A stretch of 64,000 nt of DNA from Lepas anatifera (GCA_034440635.1 JAOTON010002116.1:1-64000), one strand, 5' to 3'; counted from the first letter of the stretch, positions 46,917 to 59,344 are shown. The notes: generated from the sequence alone by a model not told the origin. A program made the numbers and translations.

Positions 46917-47115
46917 CCCCGTCATTATCATCATCATGGTCACTAGAATGTCCTAAAGCAGCAATGAGGATGATGAGGAATGGAGAGTCCCATGCTCCAT
47001 CATCATCATCATGATCACTCGGATGCCCTAAACCCCAAATGATGATGAGAAATGAAGAGTCTCATGCTCCGTCATCATCATCATCATCATCATCATCACT
47101 CGGATGCCCCAATGC
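46917..47115. repeat. ~75-80-bp tandem repeat with ATC runs
   Basis: Three diverged units, each with CCGTCATTATCATCATCATG-like text, CACTCGGATGCCCTAA and ATGATGAG(G/A)AATG. The ATC runs lengthen toward the right. It ends about 140 bases before the ARID5-like exon 2. Confidence 0.8.
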
Positions 47116-47253
47116 CCCAAGGATGTTGACTAGGAATGGGACTCCCAAACCACCGACCGATTGGACGACGGTACGATACTTATGAGAGAGATTGTACATC
47201 TGGCCGTTGATTTCAGCCAGCTGCGATGAGAAGACGTCTTGTTCTGTCGGCAG

Positions 47254-47511
47254 ATGGTGGGGCAGCCCTGCGGCCATCACGGCAGCTACGCCTTCTACAA
47301 AGCCTTCAGCTTCGCCTGCGCCGGCCGGCGCCGTGTGCTGGCGCTGGGCGAGTTCTTTTTTGTGCAGTTATGGACTTCCAAGAAAGATGTGTGCATTGGG
47401 GAGCTGCAGTTGGTGTTTGAGGACAGTACAAGCAATGAGAGGCTGGCGTGTCTGAGACTGTACTTTCTGCCGGAGTGTACGCCGGAGGGAAGACTGGAGG
47501 TGCATGGCGAG
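47254..47511 (+). CDS. ARID5-like gene, second coding exon (N-terminal domain)
   Basis: This 258-base exon encodes 86 residues, from a CAG acceptor to a GTGAGT donor, phase 0 at both ends. It contains G-Q-P-C-G-H-H-G-S-Y-A-F-Y-K-A-F, then V-L-A-L-G-E-F-F-F-V, C-I-G-E-L-Q-L-V-F-E-D, L-R-L-Y-F-L-P-E, T-P-E-G-R and H-G-E. These blocks match in order and spacing the N-terminal, BAH-like part of ARID5A/ARID5B (MRF1/MRF2), chromatin-associated AT-rich-interaction transcription regulators. In vertebrates the coding also continues after H-G-E with an acidic segment. The exon is CpG-rich, unlike the flanking repeats. The open frame reading past 47511 is intron. The ARID domain exons should lie further right but were not found in this window. 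Confidence 0.9.
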
Positions 47512-47898
47512 GTGAGTCCAGCGGTACCTACGGTACCAGTGATACCCTGGAAAATGTGTTGTGTGGCCTTGTCCTCCATACTTCTTGTAGATGATCGTTC
47601 TGTCCTCGTGCTTGGGCTCCAGTCAGGTTGGGGCTCAAGTCGGTTCTGGATGTGGTACCTACTCTCATATCCGATGACGAATGCCGAGATGTTTTACCAT
47701 TCTCCCATGCAAAACACAGATACCTACATAGATTGACTTAGCTCATTCAATCTGCAACCGGCATTTATCTCGATGTTTAGCACCGTGACTGCTCACTGGG
47801 TGAGCATTTGATAGAAGCAACTAAATTGGGCTGCATCGTCAGATGTCGTTATCATCAAATAAGGCAGAACACGCCGTCCCGGTTTTGTGAGAATTCAT
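47512..47898. other. Start of the following intron
   Basis: Non-coding sequence after the exon 2 donor. No element recognised before the TTAA element at 47900. Confidence 0.5.
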
Positions 47899-47899
47899 T

Positions 47900-49082
47900 T
47901 TAACCTTCGCCCGGGTGGGGTCTTCTTAGACCCCCTAGGGGTTTTCGAAGTGACAAAAAAACGGCGGCGCGCAGCGCCGCCAAACTTAGTCTAGCTGTTC
48001 CTTCATAATTTTTACATCTTTCCTGAAAAGTTTAGCACAAGGTCGTATCAGGTCGGGTCACCAGGTCAGGTGAAGTGACCTCACCCAAAAAATGCTTAGG
48101 ACTGCATAACTAAAGGGAGGGTGAATTGATCAACTTGAAACTCATTCCACATATTGGGCCCACCAGGAGCCACATATGTTCCGGGATTTGTTTTCCTTAG
48201 TGCAGAGCATGACCTCCCCATTGCAAATACATGGGAAAAATCACGAAATGAGTTTTTCTCAGTAAGTATGGCTGGAATCAACTTCAAACATCGGTTACGA
48301 CTTGCTCTTTGCCCATCTCTGAAATTGATAACAAAAAATTTGACTTATGACCTTTGAAAGGTCATTTTAGATCAAATAAACATTTTTGGTGTTTTACTCT
48401 ATAAATTTTGAATAAACAAATCATTTTATTTTAAAAATTTATTTTGTCACCGAAGTGTTTGTATAGTCACTGCAAGTCAAATGATATACATCATGACTAT
48501 ACCAGGTCAAGTTGGGTCAGACCGTTGACCTGGGTCAGGTTAAACTTTAAGTTTGACCTGGCATAGCAATATTATATATCATTCGATTTGTATTGGCGGA
48601 GAGGATTGCAATGGTGCATCAACTATGGCTGCATCTTGCTTGGTTTGGAAGTTATTAGCGAAAAAGGAAACGCCCTTATGCATGGGTGGCTATGGACATT
48701 CCCAAGAACATTCCCAATATTCAGTGACCTGTAGCTCCCTAGGCTTTGACGTGACCTAAAAATCATTACCACTGTAATGAAAGAGCAACTCAAGAGCTTT
48801 CGAGTGGTGTTAAATATTTCTAGCTCTCATAGTTTCTGAGATATGAGGTTTTCTTGGTACACCTCATATTAGCGATTTTGACATATTTTGACCTCTGGTG
48901 ATCTTGATATTGACCTGACGAGAAAAATGACTGAATAATTTTCGATATCATTTTTGAAGAGCTTTTGATTGCCGTTTTGCGCTTTTTTCTAGCTCTCTTA
49001 GTTCTTGAGAGATCGTGTGGGTCTTTTTAGCCCCCCCACCAGGGCAAAGGTGGCTCGTACCCGCCACCGGGGCAAGGTTTAC
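47900..49082 (+). mobile_element. TTAA element family II, copy 2
   Basis: TTAA at 47900-47903 and a mutated TTAC at 49079-49082. Interior 1175 bp, starting CCTTCGCCCG. The hairpin GGCGGCGC-GCA-GCGCCGCC sits at 47963-47981. It is colinear with 18388-19574, with a small deletion near 48195. It lies in the intron after exon 2 of the ARID5-like gene. Confidence 0.88.
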
Positions 49083-49084
49083 AA

Positions 49085-50310
49085 TACTATCGCCATAATG
49101 ACATTGTACGGTAGAGTATTTGTCGAATATTTACACTTTAAAACATTTTGACACCTTCATGATCGGATTTGAACTAATAGTCATATGATATAGCATGTCG
49201 AGAGACCACTTGATCGGTATTTACCGTCCGGGAACCTGCATACCTTTCGTCAAGAAAAAGGTCAGAATTCACGCCGTGTCCACCTCGCCCTCCCCGGCTG
49301 GTCGCGTGGCACGATGGTACCATTAATAGCCGTGGCAACGTGACATAATGTTTACGGCCCGCCGAGCAGAGTCTCTTCCCTGGATCTTGGCCGAACCTCC
49401 GAACTGGTGTTTCTGGTGGCAACCTGACTTGTTACTGGGGATTGTAAGCGCTTGTGGCTTGCTTCAGTGACTGGTCTCAAACTTTAAATATGCTGTAATA
49501 CATTAGGAAAATAATAGAAATTAATGACTTTCACGTTGGGCGCTAACAATAATGTATTTTTGCCACCAATTTTTCATTTGTATTTATGTCTACTTGTGGC
49601 GCAAATCAACTAGTTTATTATAGCATAGGACCTGATCAGCTCATGATGTTACGCCGATGTGAAAATTTTCTACCCTGAGCGAAGAAAATAGAAATAATCT
49701 GCGGCATATAGGGTTTATTAGCCATTTTCTAGCAGGAATAAGGCGAAATTCGTTATTTTCAATAAGAAACTCCCCATTGGCCGCTCGCCTGAAAATAAAT
49801 CAGTGAATGACTATCAGATCTCAAGGGTATCGTTCAAACAGCTCGAAGTTATGTGAACGGGTCGATGATATTTTTGTCTAAAGCACTCCCCTTCGTGACT
49901 GAAATTCAAAACATGTTCTTGCGATCACAGCCGATTGGGACCGTTCTCTTAACCGCGGTCTGTACCGGATCGGCGAATGAAGAGTTATAGTAAAGTTTCC
50001 CGTAATATAGCATCATCTGACTGCTTCTGGTGCCAGCAGGGCGCCGCCACATAATCTTTACAGGGGAGGAGATGGACCCGGGCTGGTACTGGCCGGGGAA
50101 GGTGAATTTTGAGCATGTTCGGTACCTGGCAGCATTGATGACGATGGACTATTTTTTGGGGGGGACGTCCCCCCTGTGGCCAACAGAGGGACGCGTCCCC
50201 CCATCCTCCCCCCGCTTTCGGCGCCCATGCGTGCCAGCGACCTGCCTGTCAGCGCCCTCGGGCACTTCGTTTCTATTTTGGAAAATTTATCGGTGGGTGT
50301 ATTGAAAGCA
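49085..50310. other. No recognisable feature
   Basis: No exon or element was supported here. Short GC-rich frames near 50030-50305 have no known domain. Confidence 0.4.
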
Positions 50311-50315
50311 GACTT

Positions 50316-51420
50316 GTTGAGTCGCTACTCATCAGGGTCGACTCTAAGTCGACTGAAATTTTCCTTGAGTCATAGTTGAGTCGACTCACTTTCAGATTTG
50401 GGTTGTGTCAGAGTCGACTCAACGGCTTGAGCAGTTAAGTCGAGTCAGAATCAGAGTCAGCCTCCAAGCTGTGAGTCAGAGTTTGGTCGACTCAAAACAA
50501 GCTTCGTAATATGTGTGATCACATGACTGATATTTTATAAATGTTCACAACTGACTTTTAATGATTTAATATTGCTTGCTATCTGTTAATATTAGGCTGT
50601 TTACTTATTTCATATCCACAGTAGACCCATGCTGCGATCAGTCATTTAAAATTATTGGTTATGTAAACTATTCAGTTTCAAAAGCACTCATTTGTAGGTT
50701 ATTTTCCGTTTAATGTTAGCAATAACGAGCGGGAGCGGGAGCAGCCACTGCGATGAGGTCAATCACTTCAACTATCTTGACCTGGCCCTGCCGCGTTGAA
50801 CTCTTACCGAATATGTGCCTAACTTTTACAGTTCTGTCGTTTTTAGGCTGTATTCTTTGAACATTTCGCGCCAGGATTCGCCGGAATGTAACGTTACGGG
50901 GTTAATATCATTCCTGGCTCAAGACGTGCTGGATCACATCACTTGACACTCATGTGATGCGTGCTATTTTGCCGATTCTAACAAAGTCAACTGATAATGA
51001 TGAAAAACCCTTTTCTTTACGAAAACGCAGCTTAACACGCGTCCCACTAGGGGATGAAATTTCCTCCTGGTTTTCTGTGAATAACGCAAAAACGAAAAAG
51101 CGTAGAACAGCGCAACTTGCTGTACTTTATGTCTGATCTTTGTTTGCTCATTCTTCCTTTTTTAGTTAAAATCATATCAGGTCAAGGAACTGTTCCAGGT
51201 TATGTGACTCGACTTTAAGACCTAAAATTATGTCTTTAGAGCGGAGTTGTGTGACTCGCGAGTCGGATTCGGAGTTTGACTCAAATTCTGACTCATTCGA
51301 CTCTGGGTTGAGTTGAGTCGAAAAAATTAGACAAGTGAGTTGAGTTGAGTCGGATCACACCTCGTCAATGAGTTGAGGTGAGTTGTGAAGACAGCGAGTC
51401 AAATGAGTTGACTAAAAAAG
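50316..51420. repeat. GAGTCGACTC-word clusters flanking a unique core
   Basis: Bases 50316-50505 and 51243-51420 are dense in GAGTCGACTC, TGAGTCA, GTTGAGTCG and similar words in both orientations. The 740 bases between them are free of them. This looks like an element with motif-rich ends, but termini and duplications could not be defined. A third such cluster is at 62866-63012. Confidence 0.55.
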
Positions 51421-51424
51421 TTGG

Positions 51425-53365
51425 CTCAGTTTGTAAATATGTTGAATAAGTTTGAATTTGCCTCCCTTTTGCAAACTTTTAACCTCCTTTGAATAACTTT
51501 TCCTCCAGTGTTTCATTTTTTTCCAGCAAAGTTTTAATTTGTTTCATTGTATCAACTTAATTAGAGGCCCATCGGGTCTGAAGAAATCCAAGGCAAAAAT
51601 AATATTTGTACTCGAAATTAAACAGGTTCTTATATCTGGCCTTGCCTTAAATATTTGAAGAGGTGGAACGGACTGCAAAATCCATTTGAAATATCTAAAA
51701 AAAACTCCTCATTATCAATGTCCAGTATAACTTCTTTTCAACCACCACTCACGGTTAGCAAAGACACTCAAAGTTCCACCACTCCAATAAAAGGCAAGAG
51801 TGTGCCATTTCTGTCTTTGAAGAACAAATTTAGTCAAGGATAGGCTCAAGCTAAAGTAGGTTCTGGGCAAAACATTGCAGAAGTCACGTGATAATTCATA
51901 AAGTGATGTGAATATTTCTAAACTACATATGATATTGTTTCTTTTGTCTTAAATGCGCCGTCTGCAGCTACTGCTTTAATTTTGCCTATCAAAAGCAGTT
52001 CTTACTGTTAGCATAGACAGCTTTGAAATACCATTGTTGCGCTAATCAGATGAATTATTTGTTGCTCCTGGTGTTGTCTGATCGTTGTCCGCATTTTATT
52101 TGGAAAGCCGTTTGCATTTGCGATTTTGTATCAAACTGTGCTTCCATTTTGAAGTGTGATAGGTACGTGCTGTATTGGAGGTTTTCAAGCTGAAAATTGT
52201 ATTGGGTTTACAAATATGAATGTATAAAATGGGGCGTTCCGGCACAGATCGACCAGGTCCCTACATAGCATAGTCTTGGATTTCGTTCCAATTTTGTCTT
52301 CAATTTCGTATACTTTATTCTCAGGGGCGTGGAATCCTGATCTGATATTATTTCTTTCCTCAGACGTACGGTTTCTAAGTTATAACTTCAAGAAAATCGT
52401 GAAAATCGCCGATTTCGTCAAAACATGGTGATATACTACGATTATTTTCAGCCTTAAATTTCATTTCTTAGCTTCAAATGACACGGGATTAAATTGGGCA
52501 TGTAACAGCTAAGGATGAAGCATCTCGTTTTTTATTCGAAATTTTCAAAATTTTCAGAAATGTTTTAACCACTTTTTCCAACAATTTTTTTCAAAATGTG
52601 GCCAGTAATTCACGATAAAGGTATTCGTAGGAAAATGCGCACCTATATCTTCTCTGTTTAGCGAAGTGAATACCTTTTGCGTAATATACTTTATAAATGT
52701 GTATTTAGCCATAGAATGACGCCATGCGCTCAAAAATGGGCCGCCCAGCGCGCCCGGCCGTCGTTGGCGCGGCCGCCGGTGCATGGGCAGTGATTGACTC
52801 GGGAGCGTATGGACTTTTGGAATCATGGTTAACTGTCGGAAAAAATACACGTGTTCAACAAAAGGGTGAAATCAACGCAATTTTAATTCGGTTAAGGGTG
52901 TACGACTCGCCATATCTTACTGTTGCTCATAAAATCGATTACGGATTTGAGGCATACATTTATATTGTAAAAATTAAGAGACTTGTGCATTTGTGCAAGC
53001 CTGGTCTGTTTTGCGCGTTGAAACGACATCGTATCCAACATGGATGAACCCTGGCTGCAGTTGTGCGGTCCCCACCCCGGTTCGTGCGTCAGTGCCTTTA
53101 TGACACGCGCGAGGTGTCAGATGTCCAGCGCGCAGCTCATGAAGCTGGGAGCACATCTTCCACAGTTAGTAAGGTATTGTTACTGGGGTAGTTGGGTGTC
53201 AAAAGGAGATAAGGCATGGCTTCTAGGTGGCTACTTCGTTTCGGATGCCAATTTTCTGCTGTCGGTGTTGATGCTCAAACTTTTGTGCGACGTAGGGGTG
53301 GTAGAATGCCACGGGATAAGAGGGCTTATTGTGCTGACTAGAGGATTTACTTTGTTCTAGATTCC
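51425..53365. other. No gene supported; CpG-rich patch
   Basis: A CpG-rich patch lies at 52715-53130. GGGCCGCCCAGCGCGCCCGG there resembles, in reverse, text at 61747-61765. Frames across it lack any domain. Confidence 0.35.
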
Positions 53366-53367
53366 TG

Positions 53368-54116
53368 GTCCCGGCGCCAGTCCCGGCGTCGGTAGGCCTC
53401 GACTGGTCCCGGCAAGACCTAAGGTGGTCCTGGCATTGGTCCCGACAAAAAGTTGGTTAATAAGAAACAGTTTGGAGCCTTGTCATATACGTTTTAACCA
53501 GTAACTTTGATTTTGTATTTCAGCCATGATTTATGTGTAATTGTGTTATTTCATTTCTTTTTCGAATGGAGATAATTACAAGTAAATTAGGGCTTGTATT
53601 ACCCGTGCTGTTAACTCACCCAAAATCCCCTGGATCGGGAAGAGATCTCCAGCTCTGGCCATGGTATATCACTTTTCGGCCCGCACCCCCCGTGACGTCA
53701 TTTATGAACAGCCCCATATAGGCTTAAGTAAGAAAATTTGTGTGTACGTAGTTAGCCAACACCAGGTCACTCCTGCAACCCTCCTGCCATAGATGCTGAA
53801 GAAGACAATTTTTGTCGAAACGCGTTCATCTGCCTGCTGTGTTGGTTTAAGTGATAATATTAGCCATATTAGGTTATCTATTCGTCAAATGCTAAGGGAA
53901 AGCTAACTTAATTGGTTAACAATTAACTAATCTCAATCTGATATGGGCCCCAAGGAACACAAGTTCTAGTTAAGGTTATTACGCTCTCCAATCCTCTCAG
54001 AGGTTCCGGCACGGTCCTGGTACAAGCCCAGTTGATCCCGGCAAAGTCCCTGCCGAGCCCAGCATCCGGTCCCGGCTCTAGGACACCGGGACCAAAAATA
54101 GAACCTCTGGTACTGA
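53368..54116. repeat. GTCCCGGC-word clusters flanking a unique core
   Basis: GGTCCCGGC and variants recur at 53368-53450 and again at 53999-54116. The right cluster ends with the inverted form CCGGGACC. The ~550 bases between are ordinary. The arrangement parallels the GAGTC block. Exact ends are not visible. Confidence 0.5.
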
Positions 54117-56601
54117 CCCAGTCGAGTGTTCTCAGCAAAAGACGCCTACTTACAAGACAAAGTAAATTTAAATTCAGAAAACGTCACGATTACTCAAGAA
54201 GAGTCAGACAGCAGCCGGAGGCAGTTACTGAAGAGCTGCTCGCTGCGGAGACACAATCACCATCGACTGACTCACTGGGCGCTCCAACAGTTCCAGCCGA
54301 AGTCGATGTTTCCCATGTATTGCCGCTGCTGGACGGGACTACCGTCATAGCAGATAGACTTTTGGTTGAACTGATCCTCTAACGTTGGTTTCCAGGGGCG
54401 CAGCCAGAGCTTTTGTACGGGGGCACACCAACTTTGAGGGGCACCCCCGGGGAAAAAGGGCACTTTTTAACATAACCTAAAGACGTACTCTGTCTTTGTT
54501 TATATCATTTTTTGGGCATCTTTGCTTCAATAAAAATGTAAATAAATCATTGAAGGTGAAGGAAAACGCGATTAAAACCGAAAATACAAACAAATATCAC
54601 CAAAATGCCATGGAAGTAGCCAAAACACTGTTTTGCATAGATTTAAGGACAAATCAGCCAACTCATGCAAGTACTTAACATCAGAGAAATCAGCGGAGCA
54701 TGTGATATCTGTGACAATGTGCAGGTTAAGGCATTTTGGAGTCGACAATTCATTTGTTATGCCCACTGGTTCTGTCGTGATGAGTGAGCCCTGGCGGAAC
54801 GCGGATTAAGTTTCCTGCCTCCCACAATCGCCGTGGGACGAGGAGTGGCATAGTGTCTTTGGAAGAACACATTTTTGCTGCCGGAAAAATTGGGAGATAC
54901 ATTTTGAACACGTTTGTTAAGTTCCATATTCTCAAGGATCGGTCCCAGTTAAGAGTAAATAAAAGGTAAACAGGCCGGTGGTTTGGATGGGTATGGTGTG
55001 ACAAGGCTGACAATTGTGAAAACTAGTTCTTCATTTAAATTGATTAGTAGAAATCCTGGTTTAGGGGACTGTGCTCTGAGCTCAGGGGCACATGCCTTTT
55101 TATCATCCCTTCCCAGAATCCACCAGTATAATAAGCAATTTATATAACCAGGGATGCCTAGGTATCACAAGCCGTTTTAGAGCTTCCTCATTCCTCGTTA
55201 GCTCTGTTTTACCAGGGGAGTTTCCATTGTGTTTTTATTCCCCATCTATTCAATACCACTCTGGGGCCCCCAAGTGTGGATCAGAGGCCTTCAGAGCAGT
55301 TTCCCCCATCCCCCAGTTGTGCCTCCGGGGACTAGACTAGCTCAGTGACCCCGCCCCGGGATGATGGGAGTTGGCCTTGTGTTCTTGTTATCTGTCTATT
55401 CAAGACCACCTCAGGGGCCCCTGATGTAGATCAGGGCCACAGAGCAGTTCATGCTTCACCCAGGGACCAGACTAGGTCATTGGTCCCAGAGCTGAGGGCA
55501 TCAGACTAGCTCAATGGGCCACAGATAGGCTCATAGGGCCTTAAACCAGTTCAAGAAGCCCCAGAACAGTTTAAGGCGCCAGATCACCTCAGGGGGCCTC
55601 AAGCCAACTTAGGGCCTCTCACAAGCTCAGCGCCCAGACCTGCTGAGGGTACCCTCAGAACCTAGACCCGCTCTTGGGCCCCAGATCAGCTCTTGCGGCC
55701 CCGGATCAGTTCAGGGGCCTGAAGTCAGGTCAGGGGGCAAGATCAAGTCAGGGCCACTAAATCAGCTCAGGAATCCATCACCAGCTCGGGGCCCAAGCAG
55801 TTCAAAAGCCCCAGAGCTGTTCAGGGAACACCAGATCGGCCCATAGGGCACCAGATCAGCCTCGGGGACAAACAATCAGATCAATGGTCTGCGACCAGCT
55901 CGAGGCCCAGATCAGCTCGGGAATACCAGATCAAGTCAGGAGGCAGTTAATCAGCTCAGGAGCCCCATACCATCTTAGGGGCTCTCACCAGCCCCTGTGG
56001 GCCCAGCTCAGCTCAGGGCCTGGGAGCTGCTCAGGAAATCACGTAATCAACCCAGGAGGCCCGGGTCAGCTTATAGGACACCATATTAGCCATGGGGCAC
56101 CAGACTAGCTCAGAGGGAATAAGATGGGCTCAGGAGACACACTGATGACTCAGCAGGCACCAGATCGACTCAGGGGGCATTGTTTAAGTCCAGGAGGCAG
56201 TATTTCTGCTCATGGTGCACCAGATCGATCAGCGCAGGGGGCAAGTTCAAGTCAGGGGCACTAAATCAGCTCATCATCATTGGCGTTTTAGGGCGCGCCG
56301 ACAACAAGGGTCATGTGGTGCCCATAACGCTAGACAAGATATATATAAAAGAGTTTCAACATCTCAGGGGCTTAAGGTGAGTCAAGGGTAAAATGTAAAT
56401 ACACCGCACGTGTTTCAACAAGTCAAAGAGTGAAAAGACAAGTGATTACGTCCTAGGATGGTGAGTAAATGACATTAAATGAGATACTCTTTAAAAAAAA
56501 GCGGCAGTAGCCGTGAAGTCCACGGTTGGATGCTCTCCAAGCAGCGAATCCAGTGAAGGCGACCCGTGAAAGTATCGCTGTCTCTCAACCTCAAAATCTC
56601 G

Positions 56602-57988
56602 TCAATCCACGAGAACATGGCGCACAGTCAGGCGCTCCCCACAGCGAGCACACTCCAGCGGGACATCTCTACAAAGTAAAAATGAATGTGTTGCGTGGGT
56701 GTGGCCAATGCGGAGCCTAGAGAGGATCACCTCCTCCCTCCTTGAACTCACAGAACCTGAAAAGCGCTTACCGATCAGCGGTTTCAGGGCCCGAAGCCTC
56801 TGACCATTTGGGTCCGTATCCCACCTGTCCTGCCATAATTTAGTCACGTGTTTTCGAATATGTGGGAACCAATCAGAGCACGGGATCCGAAGGCCCGATG
56901 GTACGGTGCCCTGTGCTGCCTGCTTTGCAGCGAGATCGGCGCGCTCGTTTCCAACGATACCTGAATGACTGGGGACCCTGGCTAATATAACTTGTTTTCT
57001 TGACATGCGTTAGGTGAAGTCTGTGTCTGATTTCATCTAAATAAAATGATGATGACGACTTAGTTACGAAACACTCGAGGGCCTGTAGCGAAGATAGAGA
57101 GTCAGTGAATATAACACATCGGAGCTGTCTCGATAAAAGAATGGCGTCCAGGCAGCGTAGAATGGCGTATAACTCCGCAGTGAAAACCGAAGCAGCGGAC
57201 GGTAGAGTGAAACACCTTGCAACATCATCACTTATAAAGGTACATCCGACACCATCCTGACCCTTGGATCCATCCGTATAAAAGAGCCTGTGGTTTGGAT
57301 AAGAAGTCTGACAGTGCTCCAGAAAAACCTGTTGTGAGGTTACCGGAGTCAAATATCTGGTTTTTGAGACCAGGCTTGTGTCTACCGTTGGCTTAGCTAC
57401 CATCCAAGGTTCGATGGACGGGGCCTGAAAAAGTTCCACCTGTTCCAAGTTAACTTGGGCGTCATCAAGCCAACTAGCTATCCTGTAATCTGCATGCCGG
57501 GCATATTGAGGAGAGTGTTCAATTTGACGCCGTAGTTCATGTGAGAACAGCCTTCGGAAGGTTGGGTGATTTGGGAACTGAAAAAGTTTTAGGGCGTACT
57601 GCATGCCATGCATTCTGCGCCTTAGGTCCAACGGCATCTCACTTGCCTCCACGAGCATACTGGATGTGGGAGATGTGCGAAAAGCACCGATTATTATCCT
57701 GATGGCGTGATAATGAACTGTGTCCAGCATGCTTTTAGAGCTTTCCGTGGCGGCATCATATGCTATGGAACCATATTCTATTTTAGATGGGACCAAAGAT
57801 CTATATAACATAAGGAGGGTTTTCTGGTCCGCTCCACAGTTGAGCTTGGTCAGAACTTTAAAGATATTTAGGGCTTTTAAACATCTATCCCTTAGATCCT
57901 TGAAATGTGGTACGTATGTTAATTTCCTATCAATGATTACACCGAGAAAGCGAGTTTGTTCTACTACAGCTATGGCTTGTTTATACAT
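56602..57988 (-). pseudogene. LINE RNase H region, frameshifted
   Basis: The frame from 57988 covers the thumb/linker and RNase H: F-Y-T-D-G-S-K-G (first Asp, near 57275), F-T-A-E-L-Y-A-I (Glu) and I-F-T-D-S-L-S-S (Asp). A frameshift at about 57005-57030 moves the rest to a second frame, with V-P-S-H-S-G-I-V-G-N-E-R-A-D (His and last Asp) and C-A-R-C-G plus H-V-L-V-D. The TGA at 56602-56604 stands exactly where the last zinc-knuckle Cys would be, and the same frame runs on beyond it, so this is a point nonsense change. Inactive. Confidence 0.9.
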
Positions 57989-58006
57989 TGTTAGGACAGG
58001 GTCAGT

Positions 58007-58423
58007 TCAATGATTTCGTTCACGACAAAAATGTATGCATTTTGTTTTTTGCATTGAGAACTTCAAACCGTTTTGTCCGCTCCATCGCTCCAACTTATCC
58101 AGAGCAATCTGCAACTGCCTCACGGCCGATGGTGTGGATGATGTCGTGACCCAAATAGTAAAATCATCGACAAAGAGGGCTGTGTTTATATTCGGAGGGA
58201 TAACATCTGCTATGTCGTTGATAGCGATTGCGAACAGCGCAACAGAGAGGACGCTGCCTTGCGGTGTTCCATTCTCTTGCGTGTATTCATCAGTTTCTGA
58301 TGTGCCAACGCGGTATCGAAAACGTCTGTTCGTAAGAAAATTGGACAGAAACCATCCCAGGTGACCTCGCACACCTAGATCGAAGACCTTCTGCAGGATA
58401 CCGTGCCTCCAGGTGAGATCGAA
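58007..58423 (-). pseudogene. LINE reverse transcriptase fragment
   Basis: The frame opens at the truncation point with F-D-L-T-W-R-H-G-I-L (motif A region). It continues with N-G-T-P-Q-G-S-V-L-S (motif B) and A-L-F-V-D-D-F-T-I-W (motif C, with V-D-D in place of the commoner A-D-D). It stops at TGA 58007-58009, but the same frame resumes in the next segment (57988), so a single nonsense change divides what was one reading frame. The upstream part of the polymerase and the endonuclease are missing. Confidence 0.9.
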
Positions 58424-59344
58424 ACTAAATCAGCTCAGGGATCCCTCACCAGCTCGGGGCCCAACCAGTTCAAAAGCCCCATAGCTGATCAGAGGACACC
58501 AGATGCCCATAGGACACCAGATCAGCTTCGGGGACAAACAATCAGATAAGTGGTACCCGACCAGCTCGGGAATACCAGATCAAGTCAGGAGGCACTTAAT
58601 CAGCTCAGGAGCCCCATACCATCTCAGGAACCCTCATCAGCCTCTGTTGGCCCAGCTCAGCTCAGGGCTTTAGAGCTGCTCATGAAATCACGTAAGGAGG
58701 TCCAGATCAGCTTAAAGGGCACCAGATTAGTTCAGGGGGGACAGACTAGCTCAGAGGGCATCAGATGGGCTCAGAAGGCACCAGATCGACTCAGGGGCAT
58801 TAGTGCAGCTCAGGTGGCACCAGATTGATCCGCTCGGGGGGCCAGATCAGCTCCCAGCCCCCCCAGACTATGGCAGGAGCCTAAATCAGCTCAGGGAGCA
58901 ACATAACAGCTCAGGGGACATAAAGTGGGTTCAGGGCCCACCAAACCAGCTCAGGGGCGCACCAGGCCATCTAAGGAGACATCAATCAGCGAGGGGGCAC
59001 CTAATCAGCTGAAGAGGCACCATATTGACTTCGGAGACAGAATCAACTTGGGGAGGCATGAGATCAGCTCGGGGGCCCGAATCAGCTCAAGGGGCACTAA
59101 ATCAGCTCAAGGGGCACTAAACCAGCTCAAGGGGCACTAAATCAGCTATTAGGGCACCAAGCAAGCTCGGAGGCAATAAACTAACTCAGGGGGCATTATA
59201 TAGGTTCAGGAGGCACAATTATTTGCTCAGTGGGGCACTCGATTGACTCAGGGGCACCAGATCAGCTTAGAGAGCAAGTAATCAGCTCAAAGTGCAAATA
59301 CCAGTAGAGAGGTCACGAGATGAGCTCAAGGAGCACCAGATTAG

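Larger units (their letters stand above)
32643..47253 (+). other. Predicted intron 1 of the ARID5-like gene (about 14.6 kb)
   Basis: The donor GTAAGC is at 32643. The acceptor is TTGTTCTGTCGGCAG ending at 47253. It holds hAT MITEs, SINE heads, a LINE tail, the 54-bp array and a family I TTAA element. The span depends on exon 1 being correctly assigned. Confidence 0.5.
56274..58423 (-). mobile_element. 5'-truncated I-group LINE inserted in the array
   Basis: ACTAAATCAGCTCA occurs immediately on both sides (56260-56273 and 58424-58437). This is a 14-bp target duplication, though the same text is also part of the array unit. The LINE lies on the - strand: its 3' end is an ATGATGATGA tail at 56274-56285, and its 5' end stops inside the reverse transcriptase near motif A (F-D-L-T-W-R-H-G). 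Length 2150 bp. Confidence 0.85.
55330..59340. repeat. Degenerate ~20-bp tandem array (GATCAGCTCAGGGGGCAC)
   Basis: Units around CAGATCAGCTCAGGGGGCAC repeat with spacing of mostly 19-25 bases for some 2 kb on each side of the LINE. Two longer stretches (55756-56186 and 58424-58800) are clearly duplicates of each other. Open frames through it are repeat artefacts. Confidence 0.88.
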
